Assembly (NCBI RefSeq): GCF_007754155.1
Contig: NZ_CP037423.1
Span: forward strand, 7,064,938 to 7,128,937
Reading direction: 5' to 3'
Length of the DNA stretch: 64,000 bases
Source: Stieleria neptunia
GTDB lineage: Bacteria; Planctomycetota; Planctomycetia; Pirellulales; Pirellulaceae
The notes under the pieces are model-generated. The model searched no databases. It had not been told where the DNA came from and saw only the letters and a list, made by a program, of their open reading frames with translations. A program made the position numbers and the translations under genes. Positions 45,029 through 54,354 of the stretch are shown here, piece by piece (position 1 is the stretch's first letter; each line of letters begins with the position of its first letter).

Positions 45029-46876
45029 CTACATCCACCTCGAGAGCTGTTGGCAACCGATCATCGCTGTTTCCGTGACTTCGGGTGCGGCGAAAAAGAC
45101 CTGATAGAGCGCATTGCCGACCCCCACCAACGCTTCACCGACGATCAGCCCCGCGGCGATCGGAATGCCGACTTCGTGACCGAATTTGGCGCCGAGCGAT
45201 TTGTCGGAGACGATTCGCAGCACGTTGCCGATGGTGTAGGTCAACGCGATCTGGAACGGCATGTAAAAACCCAGCGCGATCAGGACGCCGATGCCGCCCA
45301 GTCCGCTCATCGCCAGCAGCAATCCCAGCCCCGCGCCGGCGGTGTAACGATAGGCCGGAACGTTGTCGTTCAAGATGCCTTCGGTCACCGACGCCAATGC
45401 CTGGGCCTGTGGCGCCGGCAACTTGTCCGAGCCGATTTGGTACTGATTGTTCAACAGGAACATCAACGAAATCACGATCACCGGCCCCAACCAGGCACCG
45501 ACGAACTGTGCATACTGCTGGCGTCTGGGAATGGCTCCGACCAAATACCCGCTCTTCAAGTCCAACATCATGTCGCTGGCCTGGGAGATTGCTAAACAAA
45601 TTGCCGCTCCCACGACCATCGCGGCGGTGACCGTCGCGGCGGAATCGAGTCCTCCCTTGGCGACCAGGATCAGGATGGTCACCGCGATCAGCGTCATCCC
45701 CGACAGCGGCGACCAATTCGTCCGTCCGATGCACTCGGCGACGACAACACCGGCGACCCAAACCCAAAGGGTCCCCAAGACCGCCATCGCCACGGCCCGC
45801 CCCAGCGTCATCTCCGGCACCGATTTGAAGGCGATGAACACCATCACCAGCAGCCCGATTCCAATGGCCGAGTACAAAAACCGGATCGGCATCTCGTCGT
45901 TGTAGGCATTGACTCCCGCGTCCTTTTGCTGACCCGCGGCATGCATCGACTTGAACGCACTGGCGATCAACGGAAAGGCGGCGATGATCCCGCCGACGGC
46001 GGCACCGACCAGCATGCCGATCCCGAGCGGCTTGTAGAGCACACCGCGCATTTCATTCGGCGAGGACACCATCGCCGCAACGCCTTCGCTGCCGAACTGG
46101 CTCAAGAGTGGTGAAAGCAAAAAGTAACAGACAAACCCACCGCAGCCGAACCAGAAGCCGCCTTTGCCGGAAAGATAACCCACGCCGATCGTCATCACGG
46201 ACAGGTACAAACTGATGTTCAGCATCGCGGGCAGGCCGAACTGGCGGCCGGCATGCCAATCGTGGTCTTCGCCCATGAAGGCCAGGACCAACAGATGGGC
46301 GACGCCGGACAACAGGGCCCCACCGAGCAACAGGACGGCTTTGCGAACCCCGGCGCCCGGCGATTTCAGAATCGTTGCGACGGCGATTCCGCCCGGATAC
46401 GCCAGCCGATCAAAATCGATCATCTGCTTGCGGAGCGGAATCACAAACGCCAAACCCAATACACAGCCGGTGACGCAGGCCAAGATCATCAGCGGCGTGT
46501 TGAAATTCGCAACCGACTCAAAGCCGGGAGTACGGCTGAGAATAAACAGGGCCGGCACGGAAAACATGATGCCGGAGGAGGCACCGTTGACCGCCGACGC
46601 GATGGTTTGGTTGATGTTGTTTTCGACGATGCTGGTGCGACGCATCACGCCGCGTAAGACACCCCAGCCGAGAATCGCGGCCAGCTCGGACCCTTCGATC
46701 GCAAACCCCAGGATCAGCGCGGCGTAGCCGATCGAGACGGCGATCAGCGCGCCGATCGCCCAGCCGACCAGAACGGCGGTCCAAGTGAACTCCGGATACG
46801 GCCCGTGGCGAACGGGGATCGCCCCCTCCGCACTGGGAATCGACTGCGGGTCGTGTTGAGAATCAGAGTCCGACAT
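45029..46876 (-). CDS. OPT family oligopeptide transporter
   Basis: A 615-residue polytopic protein with about 14-16 membrane segments. Family features include the N-terminal EFTWTAVLVGWAIGALIAVS, the VENNINQTIASAVNGASSG stretch between early helices, and LRKQMIDFDRLAYPGGIAVA. The C-terminal part holds QASDMMLDLKSGYLVGAIPR and a glycine-rich GIPIAAGLIVGEALVGVGNA. OPT proteins take up peptides or metal chelates by proton symport. First gene of a two-gene unit with the downstream small membrane protein. Confidence 0.92.
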   Translation of the reverse strand: MSDSDSQHDPQSIPSAEGAIPVRHGPYPEFTWTAVLVGWAIGALIAVSIGYAALILGFAIEGSELAAILGWGVLRGVMRRTSIVENNINQTIASAVNGASSGIMFSVPALFILSRTPGFESVANFNTPLMILACVTGCVLGLAFVIPLRKQMIDFDRLAYPGGIAVATILKSPGAGVRKAVLLLGGALLSGVAHLLVLAFMGEDHDWHAGRQFGLPAMLNISLYLSVMTIGVGYLSGKGGFWFGCGGFVCYFLLSPLLSQFGSEGVAAMVSSPNEMRGVLYKPLGIGMLVGAAVGGIIAAFPLIASAFKSMHAAGQQKDAGVNAYNDEMPIRFLYSAIGIGLLVMVFIAFKSVPEMTLGRAVAMAVLGTLWVWVAGVVVAECIGRTNWSPLSGMTLIAVTILILVAKGGLDSAATVTAAMVVGAAICLAISQASDMMLDLKSGYLVGAIPRRQQYAQFVGAWLGPVIVISLMFLLNNQYQIGSDKLPAPQAQALASVTEGILNDNVPAYRYTAGAGLGLLLAMSGLGGIGVLIALGFYMPFQIALTYTIGNVLRIVSDKSLGAKFGHEVGIPIAAGLIVGEALVGVGNALYQVFFAAPEVTETAMIGCQQLSRWM

Positions 46877-46950
46877 AGGCCAGCACCACTCCTGGGGTCA
46901 CCGTGAAGTGGCGTCAGCCTATTGCAATCTGACTCGTGTCGCAAGCTGTG

Positions 46951-48153
46951 TCAGTCATCAAGAAGTTGCATGGCGAGCAGCGAAATATCGTCGTCCGGCG
47001 TGCGACCTCCGCACCAACCCACAAGTTGATTGTTGAGCGACTGAACGTCTTCGTTCAGTGATTCGCGTCGCTCGCTGACCGCCGCAATCAGCCGGTCTTC
47101 ACCGAAATGCTCGCCGTCGGGGTTCTGACAATCGAGCACGCCATCGGAATAGAGCATGACGCGATCGCCAGGGGCTAAACTCAAGTGTCGATCAGAATAC
47201 TCTGGCTGATCGACGAGTCCGATCGGATACCCTTCCACTTGGACGATTCGTGGAGCATCGTTGGCAGGAATCACGACGGGGCCGGGGTGCCCAGCGGCGA
47301 CATATTGCATCTCTCGCGTGCAAACGTTCAGGCATCCATAGAGCAAGGTAAAGTACTGCTGGCCAATTCCGTCCATCGGGAACTGTTCGTTGAGCGCGGA
47401 TGCCACTTTGCTGGGTGATAAAAACGCAGTGTCGGAGGCCACGTTGGGAAATTGGCCAGATGAGGAGGTCGAAGGAGAAATGAAGCGACTTAACGTGACC
47501 GATAACAGGGCCGCTGGCAGCCCGTGCCCGACGACATCGAGCAAGTAGAACCCGATGTTGTCGTGGTCGAGCTGAAACACATTAAAAATGTCCCCTGCCA
47601 GTTCATCGCACGGCCGGAAAATCCACGCGAAGTCCACGGCATGGTTTTGCGGCAGGTCTCGGGGAAGCAGCGACTTCTGAATCCTCGCAGCCGCATCGAG
47701 ATTACGCTTCATTCGTTGACTTGCCCGCTCAATCTCCTGGTTGGATCTTGCCAATTCTTCGTTCTTGGCTTTGAGCGAACGCTCGAGATTGATCACCCGT
47801 TCGCCGGCGCGAATCCGCACATCCAACTCATCGCGATCGTAGGGTTTGGACAAAAAGTCATCGGCACCACGAAGCATCCCCGTGATCAGGTCTGTCCGTT
47901 CGGATTTGCCGGTCAGCAAGATGATATACACATACCCCGTTTCCGGATGCGTTCGAATGCGACGGACCAATTCCAAACCGTCGACATCGGGCATCATCCA
48001 GTCCGTGATCACCATCGAGAATCGCTCTTGTTGCATGGTGCCCCAAGCCTGTGAACCACTCGACACCGCGACGACATCATGTCCGAGGCTCTCGAGTTGT
48101 GCCCGCAACAAATCCCTTGAGAATTCTTCATCTTCGGCGATCAGGATTTTCAT
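46951..48153 (-). CDS. Response regulator with PP2C-type (SpoIIE/RsbU) phosphatase
   Basis: A 400-residue protein. The receiver domain (residues 1-118) has the acidic pair DE at 8-9, phospho-acceptor Asp51 in MVITDWMMPDVDGLELV, and the lysine in FLSKPYDRDEL. A coiled linker (NLERSLKAKNEELARSNQEI) leads to a PP2C phosphatase domain (DFAWIFRPCDELAGDIFNVF, FYLLDVVGHGLPAALLSV, VMLYSDGVLDCQN, TPDDDISLLAMQ). Such proteins dephosphorylate anti-anti-sigma factors in partner-switching. Its ATG overlaps the stop of the upstream sensor gene (ATGA), so the pair forms one signalling unit. Confidence 0.93.
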   Translation of the reverse strand: MKILIAEDEEFSRDLLRAQLESLGHDVVAVSSGSQAWGTMQQERFSMVITDWMMPDVDGLELVRRIRTHPETGYVYIILLTGKSERTDLITGMLRGADDFLSKPYDRDELDVRIRAGERVINLERSLKAKNEELARSNQEIERASQRMKRNLDAAARIQKSLLPRDLPQNHAVDFAWIFRPCDELAGDIFNVFQLDHDNIGFYLLDVVGHGLPAALLSVTLSRFISPSTSSSGQFPNVASDTAFLSPSKVASALNEQFPMDGIGQQYFTLLYGCLNVCTREMQYVAAGHPGPVVIPANDAPRIVQVEGYPIGLVDQPEYSDRHLSLAPGDRVMLYSDGVLDCQNPDGEHFGEDRLIAAVSERRESLNEDVQSLNNQLVGWCGGRTPDDDISLLAMQLLDD

Positions 48154-51100
48154 TCGATCTGGCCCGCTGAGTAGGGAAGGAGTTCGTTCTTGAGACGCAG
48201 CATCGTTTTTTCAAGATCCAAGATAACATCGCCAGCCTTTTCGATGTCGCTCCGTTCGGCCATGGATTTCAAGGCAAGCAGTTCTGGTATACCCCCGGTC
48301 CCCACAAGATTCTCGACGGCTCCCTTGAGCCGATGAACGGCCTCCCGCAATCCGGCGGAATCGTTTTGCTTTGCTGAATCAACCACGCTCTCGATCAAAC
48401 CGGGAAAACAACTCACGAAGTTGGAAATCAACCGGCATGCCGATGCCTGATCAACACCCACGCGAATCTGAAACTCCGTCAACGAGAAGAGGGGCGGTTC
48501 GTGGTCGCCGGGTTCGTTGAGGACGCGTTGGAGTTCCTGACAAAGTGCACTCCACACCACAGGCTTGCTCGCGTATCCGTCCATTCCTTTTCTCAAGCAC
48601 CACTCCCGGCTGTCCTTCATCGCATGAGCGGTTAGCGCAACGATCGGTGTGCGATGTTGGGTGTTCGCCAACGATTCACGAATCCTTCGGGTCGCTTCGA
48701 ATCCGTCCATGCCCGGCAACTGGATGTCCATCAAAATGACGTCAAATCGTTCTTGTTCGATGGCACGCAGCGCGTCGCCCCCACTTGCAACCGTGACGAC
48801 CGAGTGGCCTCGATCTTCGAGGAGGTGATGCAACGTCAAACGGTTCGGTTCGACATCGTCGACGACCAACACGCGGAGCGGTTCCAGCGAAACCGTGTCC
48901 CGTTGCTGATCAGCAAGCGGTATTCTCTCCGTCGACACGCTTTCCTTAGGCTCGCTGAGGGTTGGAAATGTCGCATGAAAGTAGAATCGGCTTCCCTCCC
49001 CGACGCGACTCGTGACGGCCAGTGATCCTCCCATCAGTTCGACGATCTTTGATGCGATCGCCAACCCCAGCCCCGTTCCGCTTTGGTCCCGTGACAGAGA
49101 GGAATCGGCTTGTTCAAAAGGCTGAAAGATGCTTTCAAGGTGGCCCCTTGGTATCCCGATTCCGGTGTCAGCGACCTCGAACCGCAACACGCACCGGTCC
49201 TGGGAGGCGTCCTCGCAACGGACGCGGAGTTCAACACTTCCTTGGGAAGTAAACCTGATGGCGTTGCCGATCAGGTTGACCAACACGCGCCGCAACCTGG
49301 CAGCATCTCCGATCAGCCGCTTCGGGATATCACTGGAAAAAAGTGCGGCCAGTTGAATGTCTTTCTGCCTTGCTTCTTCGCGGAGCATCTTGACCACTTT
49401 GTCGCAGGTTTCGACGAGGCAGAATTCCGCCGGTTCCAGCTCGATTTTCCCGGCATCAATTTTCGAGAAATCGAGAATGTCGTTGATGACTTCAAGAAGC
49501 GACTGCGACGCATCGGCAATCGCACGGGTGCACTCGATCTGTTTGTCCGTGAGTGGGGTCGTCGCCAGCACTTGGTTCATGCCCATGATCGCCGTCATCG
49601 GCGTGCGGATCTCGTGACTCATCCGGGCGAGGAATTCGCCTTTGGCAAGGTTTGCCGCTACCGCGACTTCCTTCTCGTCGCGTAACGCCCGTTCCATTTC
49701 CGCGTGCGCCGAAACGTCATACATGATGCCTTGGATTCCCACGGTCCGGCCACTCATGTTGCGAACAGGAGAACGGGCAACATCAAAGACCAGCGTGCGA
49801 TCACCGACTTCGTATTGCTCAGTCGATTCATAGACGCTTCCGGTCGACAGAATTCGATCGTCCGCTGCTTTCCACATGGCAGCAGCATGATCATCCAAGA
49901 TCTCGCTGACGCGACGACCGACGACCTCGGATCTCGGCCGGCCGACGAACTGGCAAAAATACTCGTTGGCAAACACGATCCTGTCGTCCAAATCCTTTCG
50001 AAATGCCCCCAGTGACCGGCTTTCGACCAAGTTGCGGTACACGTCATACTCCGTCTTGGTTGCCAACAAGGCCCGTGTCCGTCTTTCGAGCACTTGCTCC
50101 AAATCGACGCAGCGGGAATGCAGGGCGACGTAAGCCCTCGAATGCTCGAAGGATTCAACTTCGTCCAATCCTGTCGGCTGAATCGACGCACCGCGTTGGT
50201 CCCCCAGAACCGATTGGATTGAATCGGCAAGCTCTCGCGCAGTGGAGTATCGATCACTGGCGTCTTTCTGAAGGCATCGAACGCACATGTTGGAGAGGTC
50301 TGGGGAGATCGACGGATCGATGTCGCGCGGTGTTCGGATTGGCCCTTCAAACAGTCTCTGAATCAAATTCGGTCCGGGCTCAAAGGGTTTCTTGGCGGTC
50401 AACAGTTCATAAAAAATGACACCAATCGCATAGATGTCCACGCGATGGTCGATCTGCTCCGGCTGTCCACGAATTTGTTCAGGCGCCATGTAAATTGGCG
50501 TTCCCACCGTCAGTTGAGCCCCGTCCATCGCATGATCCATCCCCATCGATGCGAGTCCGAAATCGATGACGTGGGGAATGCTTCGTTCGTCCATCAAAAC
50601 GTTCTGGCAGCTGAGATCGCGATGAATGACATCCTGGCGGTGCGCATGATCCATCGCATCCGCGATTCGCAAGGTGATTTCGGCGGCTTGCCAAGGGGAG
50701 GGCGCACGGTTGACAAGCCATCGTGACAGCGGCTGGCCTTCGATGTAGTCGGTCGCCAGATAGCTACGCCGGTTGGCAATTCCGTGTGAATACAAGCTCA
50801 CAATGTTCGAGTGATTCAACGTCGATAGAATCTCTGCTTCACGCGAGTAATGGCCGATCCGATCGTTCTCCTGCTCTTCATAGTGCGAGACCTTCAGGGC
50901 GACCGTCCGCCCCTGCTCGACCTCAACCGCCTCCCAAACGTCGCTGCGACACCCCTTGGACAAGTTGCTGACAAGCGAAAAGCCGGCCAGCTCCATGCCG
51001 CCTTGCAACGATTCCAGATGCGAACTCGATACGTGCGGATGGTCGGAGTCCAGCGTTTCGTCGAATGGGATCTCAAAACGCCCGCCGCACGAAGGACAAA

Positions 51101-51170
51101 TGATGCCCGAAAGGTCAGCGTGCGGATCCAGTTCGACGATCTCAAAGCAATGGATACACTTGACCTTCAC
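48150..51170 (-). CDS. Ser/Thr protein kinase fused to hybrid histidine kinase (ZnR-STK-PAS-HK-REC-Hpt)
   Basis: About 1006 residues from GTG 51170, where a zinc ribbon starts (VKCIHCFEIVEL ... CPSCGGRFEIP); the frame is open to 51257 but that part is not protein-like. Domains in order: zinc ribbon (1-35), Hanks-type kinase (~60-325; VALK lysine ~93, HRDLSCQNV ~183, IDFG ~203), and a linker coil. PAS (~390-490), HisKA with SHEIRTPM, HATPase (IGNAIRFTS; GTGLGLAIASK), REC (VILMDIQLPGMDGFEATRR) and Hpt (EAVHRLKGAVENL) follow. Cytosolic, with no membrane segment. It could phosphorylate on Ser/Thr and relay on His/Asp, the relay probably reaching the overlapping REC-PP2C protein. Confidence 0.9.
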   Translation of the reverse strand: MKVKCIHCFEIVELDPHADLSGIICPSCGGRFEIPFDETLDSDHPHVSSSHLESLQGGMELAGFSLVSNLSKGCRSDVWEAVEVEQGRTVALKVSHYEEQENDRIGHYSREAEILSTLNHSNIVSLYSHGIANRRSYLATDYIEGQPLSRWLVNRAPSPWQAAEITLRIADAMDHAHRQDVIHRDLSCQNVLMDERSIPHVIDFGLASMGMDHAMDGAQLTVGTPIYMAPEQIRGQPEQIDHRVDIYAIGVIFYELLTAKKPFEPGPNLIQRLFEGPIRTPRDIDPSISPDLSNMCVRCLQKDASDRYSTARELADSIQSVLGDQRGASIQPTGLDEVESFEHSRAYVALHSRCVDLEQVLERRTRALLATKTEYDVYRNLVESRSLGAFRKDLDDRIVFANEYFCQFVGRPRSEVVGRRVSEILDDHAAAMWKAADDRILSTGSVYESTEQYEVGDRTLVFDVARSPVRNMSGRTVGIQGIMYDVSAHAEMERALRDEKEVAVAANLAKGEFLARMSHEIRTPMTAIMGMNQVLATTPLTDKQIECTRAIADASQSLLEVINDILDFSKIDAGKIELEPAEFCLVETCDKVVKMLREEARQKDIQLAALFSSDIPKRLIGDAARLRRVLVNLIGNAIRFTSQGSVELRVRCEDASQDRCVLRFEVADTGIGIPRGHLESIFQPFEQADSSLSRDQSGTGLGLAIASKIVELMGGSLAVTSRVGEGSRFYFHATFPTLSEPKESVSTERIPLADQQRDTVSLEPLRVLVVDDVEPNRLTLHHLLEDRGHSVVTVASGGDALRAIEQERFDVILMDIQLPGMDGFEATRRIRESLANTQHRTPIVALTAHAMKDSREWCLRKGMDGYASKPVVWSALCQELQRVLNEPGDHEPPLFSLTEFQIRVGVDQASACRLISNFVSCFPGLIESVVDSAKQNDSAGLREAVHRLKGAVENLVGTGGIPELLALKSMAERSDIEKAGDVILDLEKTMLRLKNELLPYSAGQIE

Positions 51171-51324
51171 GGCGTTCAGTCCCCAATGAGTTGTGTAGGC
51201 GATTGGTGCAACGTTGACATGGACACACTCACCAGATTGTATGCCACACGAAGTCATATTTGCTGTAGACTTTCAACATCGCGGCCCCCGTCACACTGGA
51301 AATCTTCCTGCAATCGTCTCTCCA

Positions 51325-51648
51325 ATGAGCTACAACTTCACACACCTGACCGACTTGGCCGCAGAAGTGGAACCACCCGAGGATGGCATCCTGACTCGCA
51401 CGTTGCACAACGATGACGACGTGAAAGCTGTGATCTTTGGCTTTGGCAAAGACCAGGAACTGTCCGAACACACCGCATCGATGCCGGCAATTCTGCAGTT
51501 CATTCAAGGCGAAGCCACGCTGACGCTCGGTGAAGAAACGGTCCAGGCTCGACCGGGAGGCTGGATTCACATGGCCCCCGGTTTGAAACACAGCGTCCAG
51601 GCCAAGACGCCGGTGATCATGTTGCTGCTGTTGCTGAAGAAACAGTAG
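51325..51648 (+). CDS. Small cupin-domain protein
   Basis: A 107-residue single cupin. The hallmark strands are ELSEHTASMPAILQFIQGEA (motif 1; the His of EHTAS and the glutamate of QGEA) and ARPGGWIHMAPGLKHSVQAK (motif 2). The two-His motif-1 pair is reduced: only one histidine is seen in SEHTA. Metal binding therefore may be weak. The enzymatic or regulatory role is unknown. It lies divergent from the sensor kinase gene with a ~150-bp gap; no ribosome binding site is obvious. Confidence 0.8.
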   Translation: MSYNFTHLTDLAAEVEPPEDGILTRTLHNDDDVKAVIFGFGKDQELSEHTASMPAILQFIQGEATLTLGEETVQARPGGWIHMAPGLKHSVQAKTPVIMLLLLLKKQ

Positions 51649-51750
51649 GCGGGAAGATCACCAACGCTGGGAAAGTCGAGTGCACGCGGTGGTTTCCACG
51701 AGCGCAGATTCATCTCCGCAGGAACTCCCACTTCATTCACGACCACCTCA

Positions 51751-51888
51751 ATGTCTCACAAGAAACCGAACCTGCCAGAGAAGACATGCGCGTGCTGCGG
51801 AAGAGCCTTCACGTGGCGGAAGAAGTGGTCCAAGTGCTGGGAGCAAGTGAAGTACTGCAGCGACAAGTGCCGTCGCAACAAACAGTAG
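51751..51888 (+). CDS. DUF2256 domain protein, 45 residues
   Basis: From ATG 51751: [20 protein letters not shown] then [20 protein letters not shown] and RNKQ before TAG. The CxxC ... CxxxC spacing and WRKKW are the full DUF2256 signature, a tiny zinc-binding protein often found beside photolyase, cupin or iron-handling genes. Length is normal for the family. Confidence 0.9.
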   Translation: MSHKKPNLPEKTCACCGRAFTWRKKWSKCWEQVKYCSDKCRRNKQ

Positions 51889-52012
51889 CAGCGGCACTCG
51901 ATCGCTCCAGCTCATTTTTGCTCTCGTTCGTGATCCGATCCGACATCCTACCCTCTCGATGACGCTGAGATCAGAAAACCCAATCGCTCAACTCAACTCA
52001 ATGCACCACTGA

Positions 52013-52591
52013 CTACCGGAGCGTTCGGACGTTTGAGAAGGTAAGTGTGTGAATCGGGACGATCTTGGTGACGTGGGGCACGCCAAATTCGTTGGACCAG
52101 TATTCGAATTCATCAGCAAAGTCTTCCGCCTGAGCACGCTTGGGGAACGTGGCCTCGTAGGTCCACTGCGGCTGGACGGCTTGCTCGATGATTTCATAGT
52201 CGGTGATCTTGCCATCGTCGATCTGGTTTTCGGCGGCGTTGCGGGCACTCCACCAACTCGAAAACTTCCAAACGCCCCTGTCCGACCATGAACCGTGGTC
52301 CGCGCTGCCCAGCCATTGGAAGCGATGCACGAAGTCCCAGGTGCCGGTGTCGGCATCACGGCCCACAATGACGAACTCGGTTTGCCCGGTGACATCCGGA
52401 GCCGAATAGACCTCGTAGTCGTACATCATGTCCAGGAATGCGGCCCTGGAGATGGTGGACTCGGCGGCGATCACGTCGGGCTTGACGGTGGAGATCGGCT
52501 GAAGGGATCCGGCCCGCGGGGCCTCGGCGTGAACCATCGAGCCGAGGCAGGTCAGGAGTACAGCAAACGACAGGGAAAGAATGGGTTTCAT
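52013..52591 (-). CDS. Secreted hypothetical protein
   Basis: About 192 residues from ATG 52591 with a signal peptide (KPILSLSFAVLLTCLGSMVH, cleaved near HAEA). The mature part has beta-type segments (TEFVIVGRDADTGTWDFVHR; WTYEATFPKRAQAEDFADEF) and a C-terminal IVPIHTLTFSNV. No family recognised. Periplasmic or exported. Confidence 0.7.
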   Translation of the reverse strand: MKPILSLSFAVLLTCLGSMVHAEAPRAGSLQPISTVKPDVIAAESTISRAAFLDMMYDYEVYSAPDVTGQTEFVIVGRDADTGTWDFVHRFQWLGSADHGSWSDRGVWKFSSWWSARNAAENQIDDGKITDYEIIEQAVQPQWTYEATFPKRAQAEDFADEFEYWSNEFGVPHVTKIVPIHTLTFSNVRTLR

Positions 52592-52890
52592 GGTCACCGC
52601 TCGTTGTTCGAGATTTTGAGAGACAGACGGCCTGTCCTAAACTCCAAGCGATACCGTGGTGGCGTTGTTACAGGAAATCCAGAACTCACGGCGCAGGCCA
52701 ATCGTCAGGCGGGGCAAAACGATGGGGGCGAAACAATACAGCGTGGACGAGGGCTGACCGGACGGATGGCAGAATCATTCGGGGCAGAATGATGAAGGGA
52801 GAGGAGGGAGAGGAGGGAGACAAGGAGACAAGGAGACAGGGAGACAAGGGCAGAGCGACAGATCGGAAGGCGGAGTTCCAGTTGCCACTC
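52592..52890. repeat. Gene-free repeat-rich stretch
   Basis: Holds an inverted copy of the catcattctgcc repeat (ggcagaatcattcggggcag at 52769-52788), a ggggcaaaacgatgggggcg segment near 52716, and a purine tract (52798-52856) built from ggagaggag and gagacaag units. No gene seen. Confidence 0.6.
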
Positions 52891-53068
52891 CATCATTCTG
52901 CCACTCCATCATTCTGCCACTCCATCATTCTGCCACTCCATCGTTTTGCCACTCCATCGATTTGCCCCATCGATTTGCCCCATCGTTTTGCCCCCATCGT
53001 TTTGCCCCCATCGTTTTGCCTCCATCGTTTTGCCTCCATCGTTTTGCCCCCGTCGTTTTGCCATTCCG
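52891..53068. repeat. Short tandem array of catcattctgcc / catcgttttgcc units
   Basis: About twelve 14-16-bp units: three catcattctgccactc, one catcgttttgccactc, two catcgatttgcccc, then catcgttttgccccc-type units with single changes. The array ends about 50 bp before the ATG of the sialidase-like gene, so it sits in its leader or promoter. Related hairpins lie at 8010-8053, 311-345 and 16986-17055. Confidence 0.9.
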
Positions 53069-53118
53069 CTAGAATGCCCGTCTCCCTTCCCCCCTCAAGC
53101 CCACCAAGGATCTCCATC

Positions 53119-54111
53119 ATGAATCGCGTTTCATCGTTTTTCGTATCAATTCTCTTGCCCGTCGCACTCTTGGCGGCCGACGACTTGCCCAAACCAGTGC
53201 TCGTCGACGCGCAACGCATTTGGGACGCGGCGCCTCACAACGCGTTTACCGACTTGGTGCGTTTCCAGGACCGTTGGTACTGCGTTTTCCGCGAAGGGCA
53301 AGGACACGTGTCGCCCGACGGTGCGCTGCGGGTGCTGACTTCGAGCGACGGCGAAACCTGGGAATCGGCGGCGCTGGTCACGTCGGAAGACTACGACCTG
53401 CGCGACGCCAAAATCACCGTCACGCCCGACGACCGATTGATGTTGGCGGGCGCCGGAGCGTCTGACACACCGGAAGGACGGCACCACCAATCGCTCGTCT
53501 GGTTCTCCGAAGACGGCGCCAACTGGAGTGCTCCAACCGCGGTTGGTGATCAAGACAACTGGCTCTGGAGGATCACCTGGCACAAAGGGAATGCGTACGG
53601 TTTCGGTTACGGTTGCGGCAAGGGCGATCGGGGGCTGCGGCTGTTCAAAAGTTCGGATGGAAAGACTTTCGATCCATTGATCGAAAATGTCGCCGTCGAA
53701 GGCACGTACCCCAACGAAACGTCGATCGTTTTCCTTCCCGACGACACGGCGTACTGCCTGTTGCGTCACGACGGCAAGCCCAACGCCGGAAACCTCGGCA
53801 CGTCGCGTCCGCCGTACACGCAGTGGGACTGGAAGAACCTGGGCGTGCGTCTGGGCGGGCCGGACATGATCCAGTTGCCCGACGGCCGTTTCGTCGCCGT
53901 GGTCCGTCTGTACGATTCGCCCGTCCGAACGTCACTCTGTTGGCTCGATCCCGAAAACGGCAGCCTGACCGAAGCACTGAAACTGCCATCGGGCGGAGAC
54001 ACCAGTTACGCGGGACTGGTCTGGCACGATGACATGCTATGGATCAGTTACTACTCGTCGCACGAAGGCAAGACGAACATTTATCTGGCCAAGGTCCGTT
54101 TCGAAAAGTAG
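53119..54111 (+). CDS. Secreted sialidase-like (BNR) protein
   Basis: About 330 residues; ATG 53119 has AAGGA 8 nt upstream, and the open frame further 5' only reads through the repeat array. A signal peptide (RVSSFFVSILLPVALLAADD) precedes a propeller with Asp-box-like units (TSSDGETWESA, FSEDGANWSAP, KSSDGKTFDPL) and RFQDRWYCVFREGQGHVSPD at the start. It ends HEGKTNIYLAKVRF. Convergent with the sulfatase-sialidase gene. Probably an extracellular glycan-binding or glycosidase protein; activity not demonstrated by motif alone. Confidence 0.85.
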   Translation: MNRVSSFFVSILLPVALLAADDLPKPVLVDAQRIWDAAPHNAFTDLVRFQDRWYCVFREGQGHVSPDGALRVLTSSDGETWESAALVTSEDYDLRDAKITVTPDDRLMLAGAGASDTPEGRHHQSLVWFSEDGANWSAPTAVGDQDNWLWRITWHKGNAYGFGYGCGKGDRGLRLFKSSDGKTFDPLIENVAVEGTYPNETSIVFLPDDTAYCLLRHDGKPNAGNLGTSRPPYTQWDWKNLGVRLGGPDMIQLPDGRFVAVVRLYDSPVRTSLCWLDPENGSLTEALKLPSGGDTSYAGLVWHDDMLWISYYSSHEGKTNIYLAKVRFEK

Positions 54112-54163
54112 GGAACAGCGGATCAATCCGCTTGCGGAGCAGCCCCCCCGAGAGGCCAGCGTT

Positions 54164-54288
54164 GTGAAGCATTTTCCCCATGTGTTTCTGGAGGTTTTAG
54201 CGGTAGGGCGCGAGCCCTCCGGTTCTTCATCTCTGCCAAAACACCGGAGGGCTCGCGGGCTACCGCTAAAAAATGCTTCACAGCGTTG
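54164..54288. repeat. Long imperfect palindrome between convergent genes
   Basis: Arms tttagcggtagggcgcgagc (54196-) and ccggagggctcgcgggctac (54244-) form a 27-bp stem with two mismatches. It extends outward as tgaagcatttt / aaatgcttca. It lies between convergent genes and could terminate both; its left arm is shared with the element at 404-678. Confidence 0.75.
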
Positions 54289-54354
54289 CCGAGAGGGGTT
54301 GCAGCAAGTAGCCGGTGGTCGCCGTAGCGCACCACCGGAATCCCGTGGTCGCAT

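Noticed and set aside
52891..53068. Possible CRISPR array
   Set aside because: Units are contiguous 14-16-bp repeats without unique spacers, and no cas genes are present.
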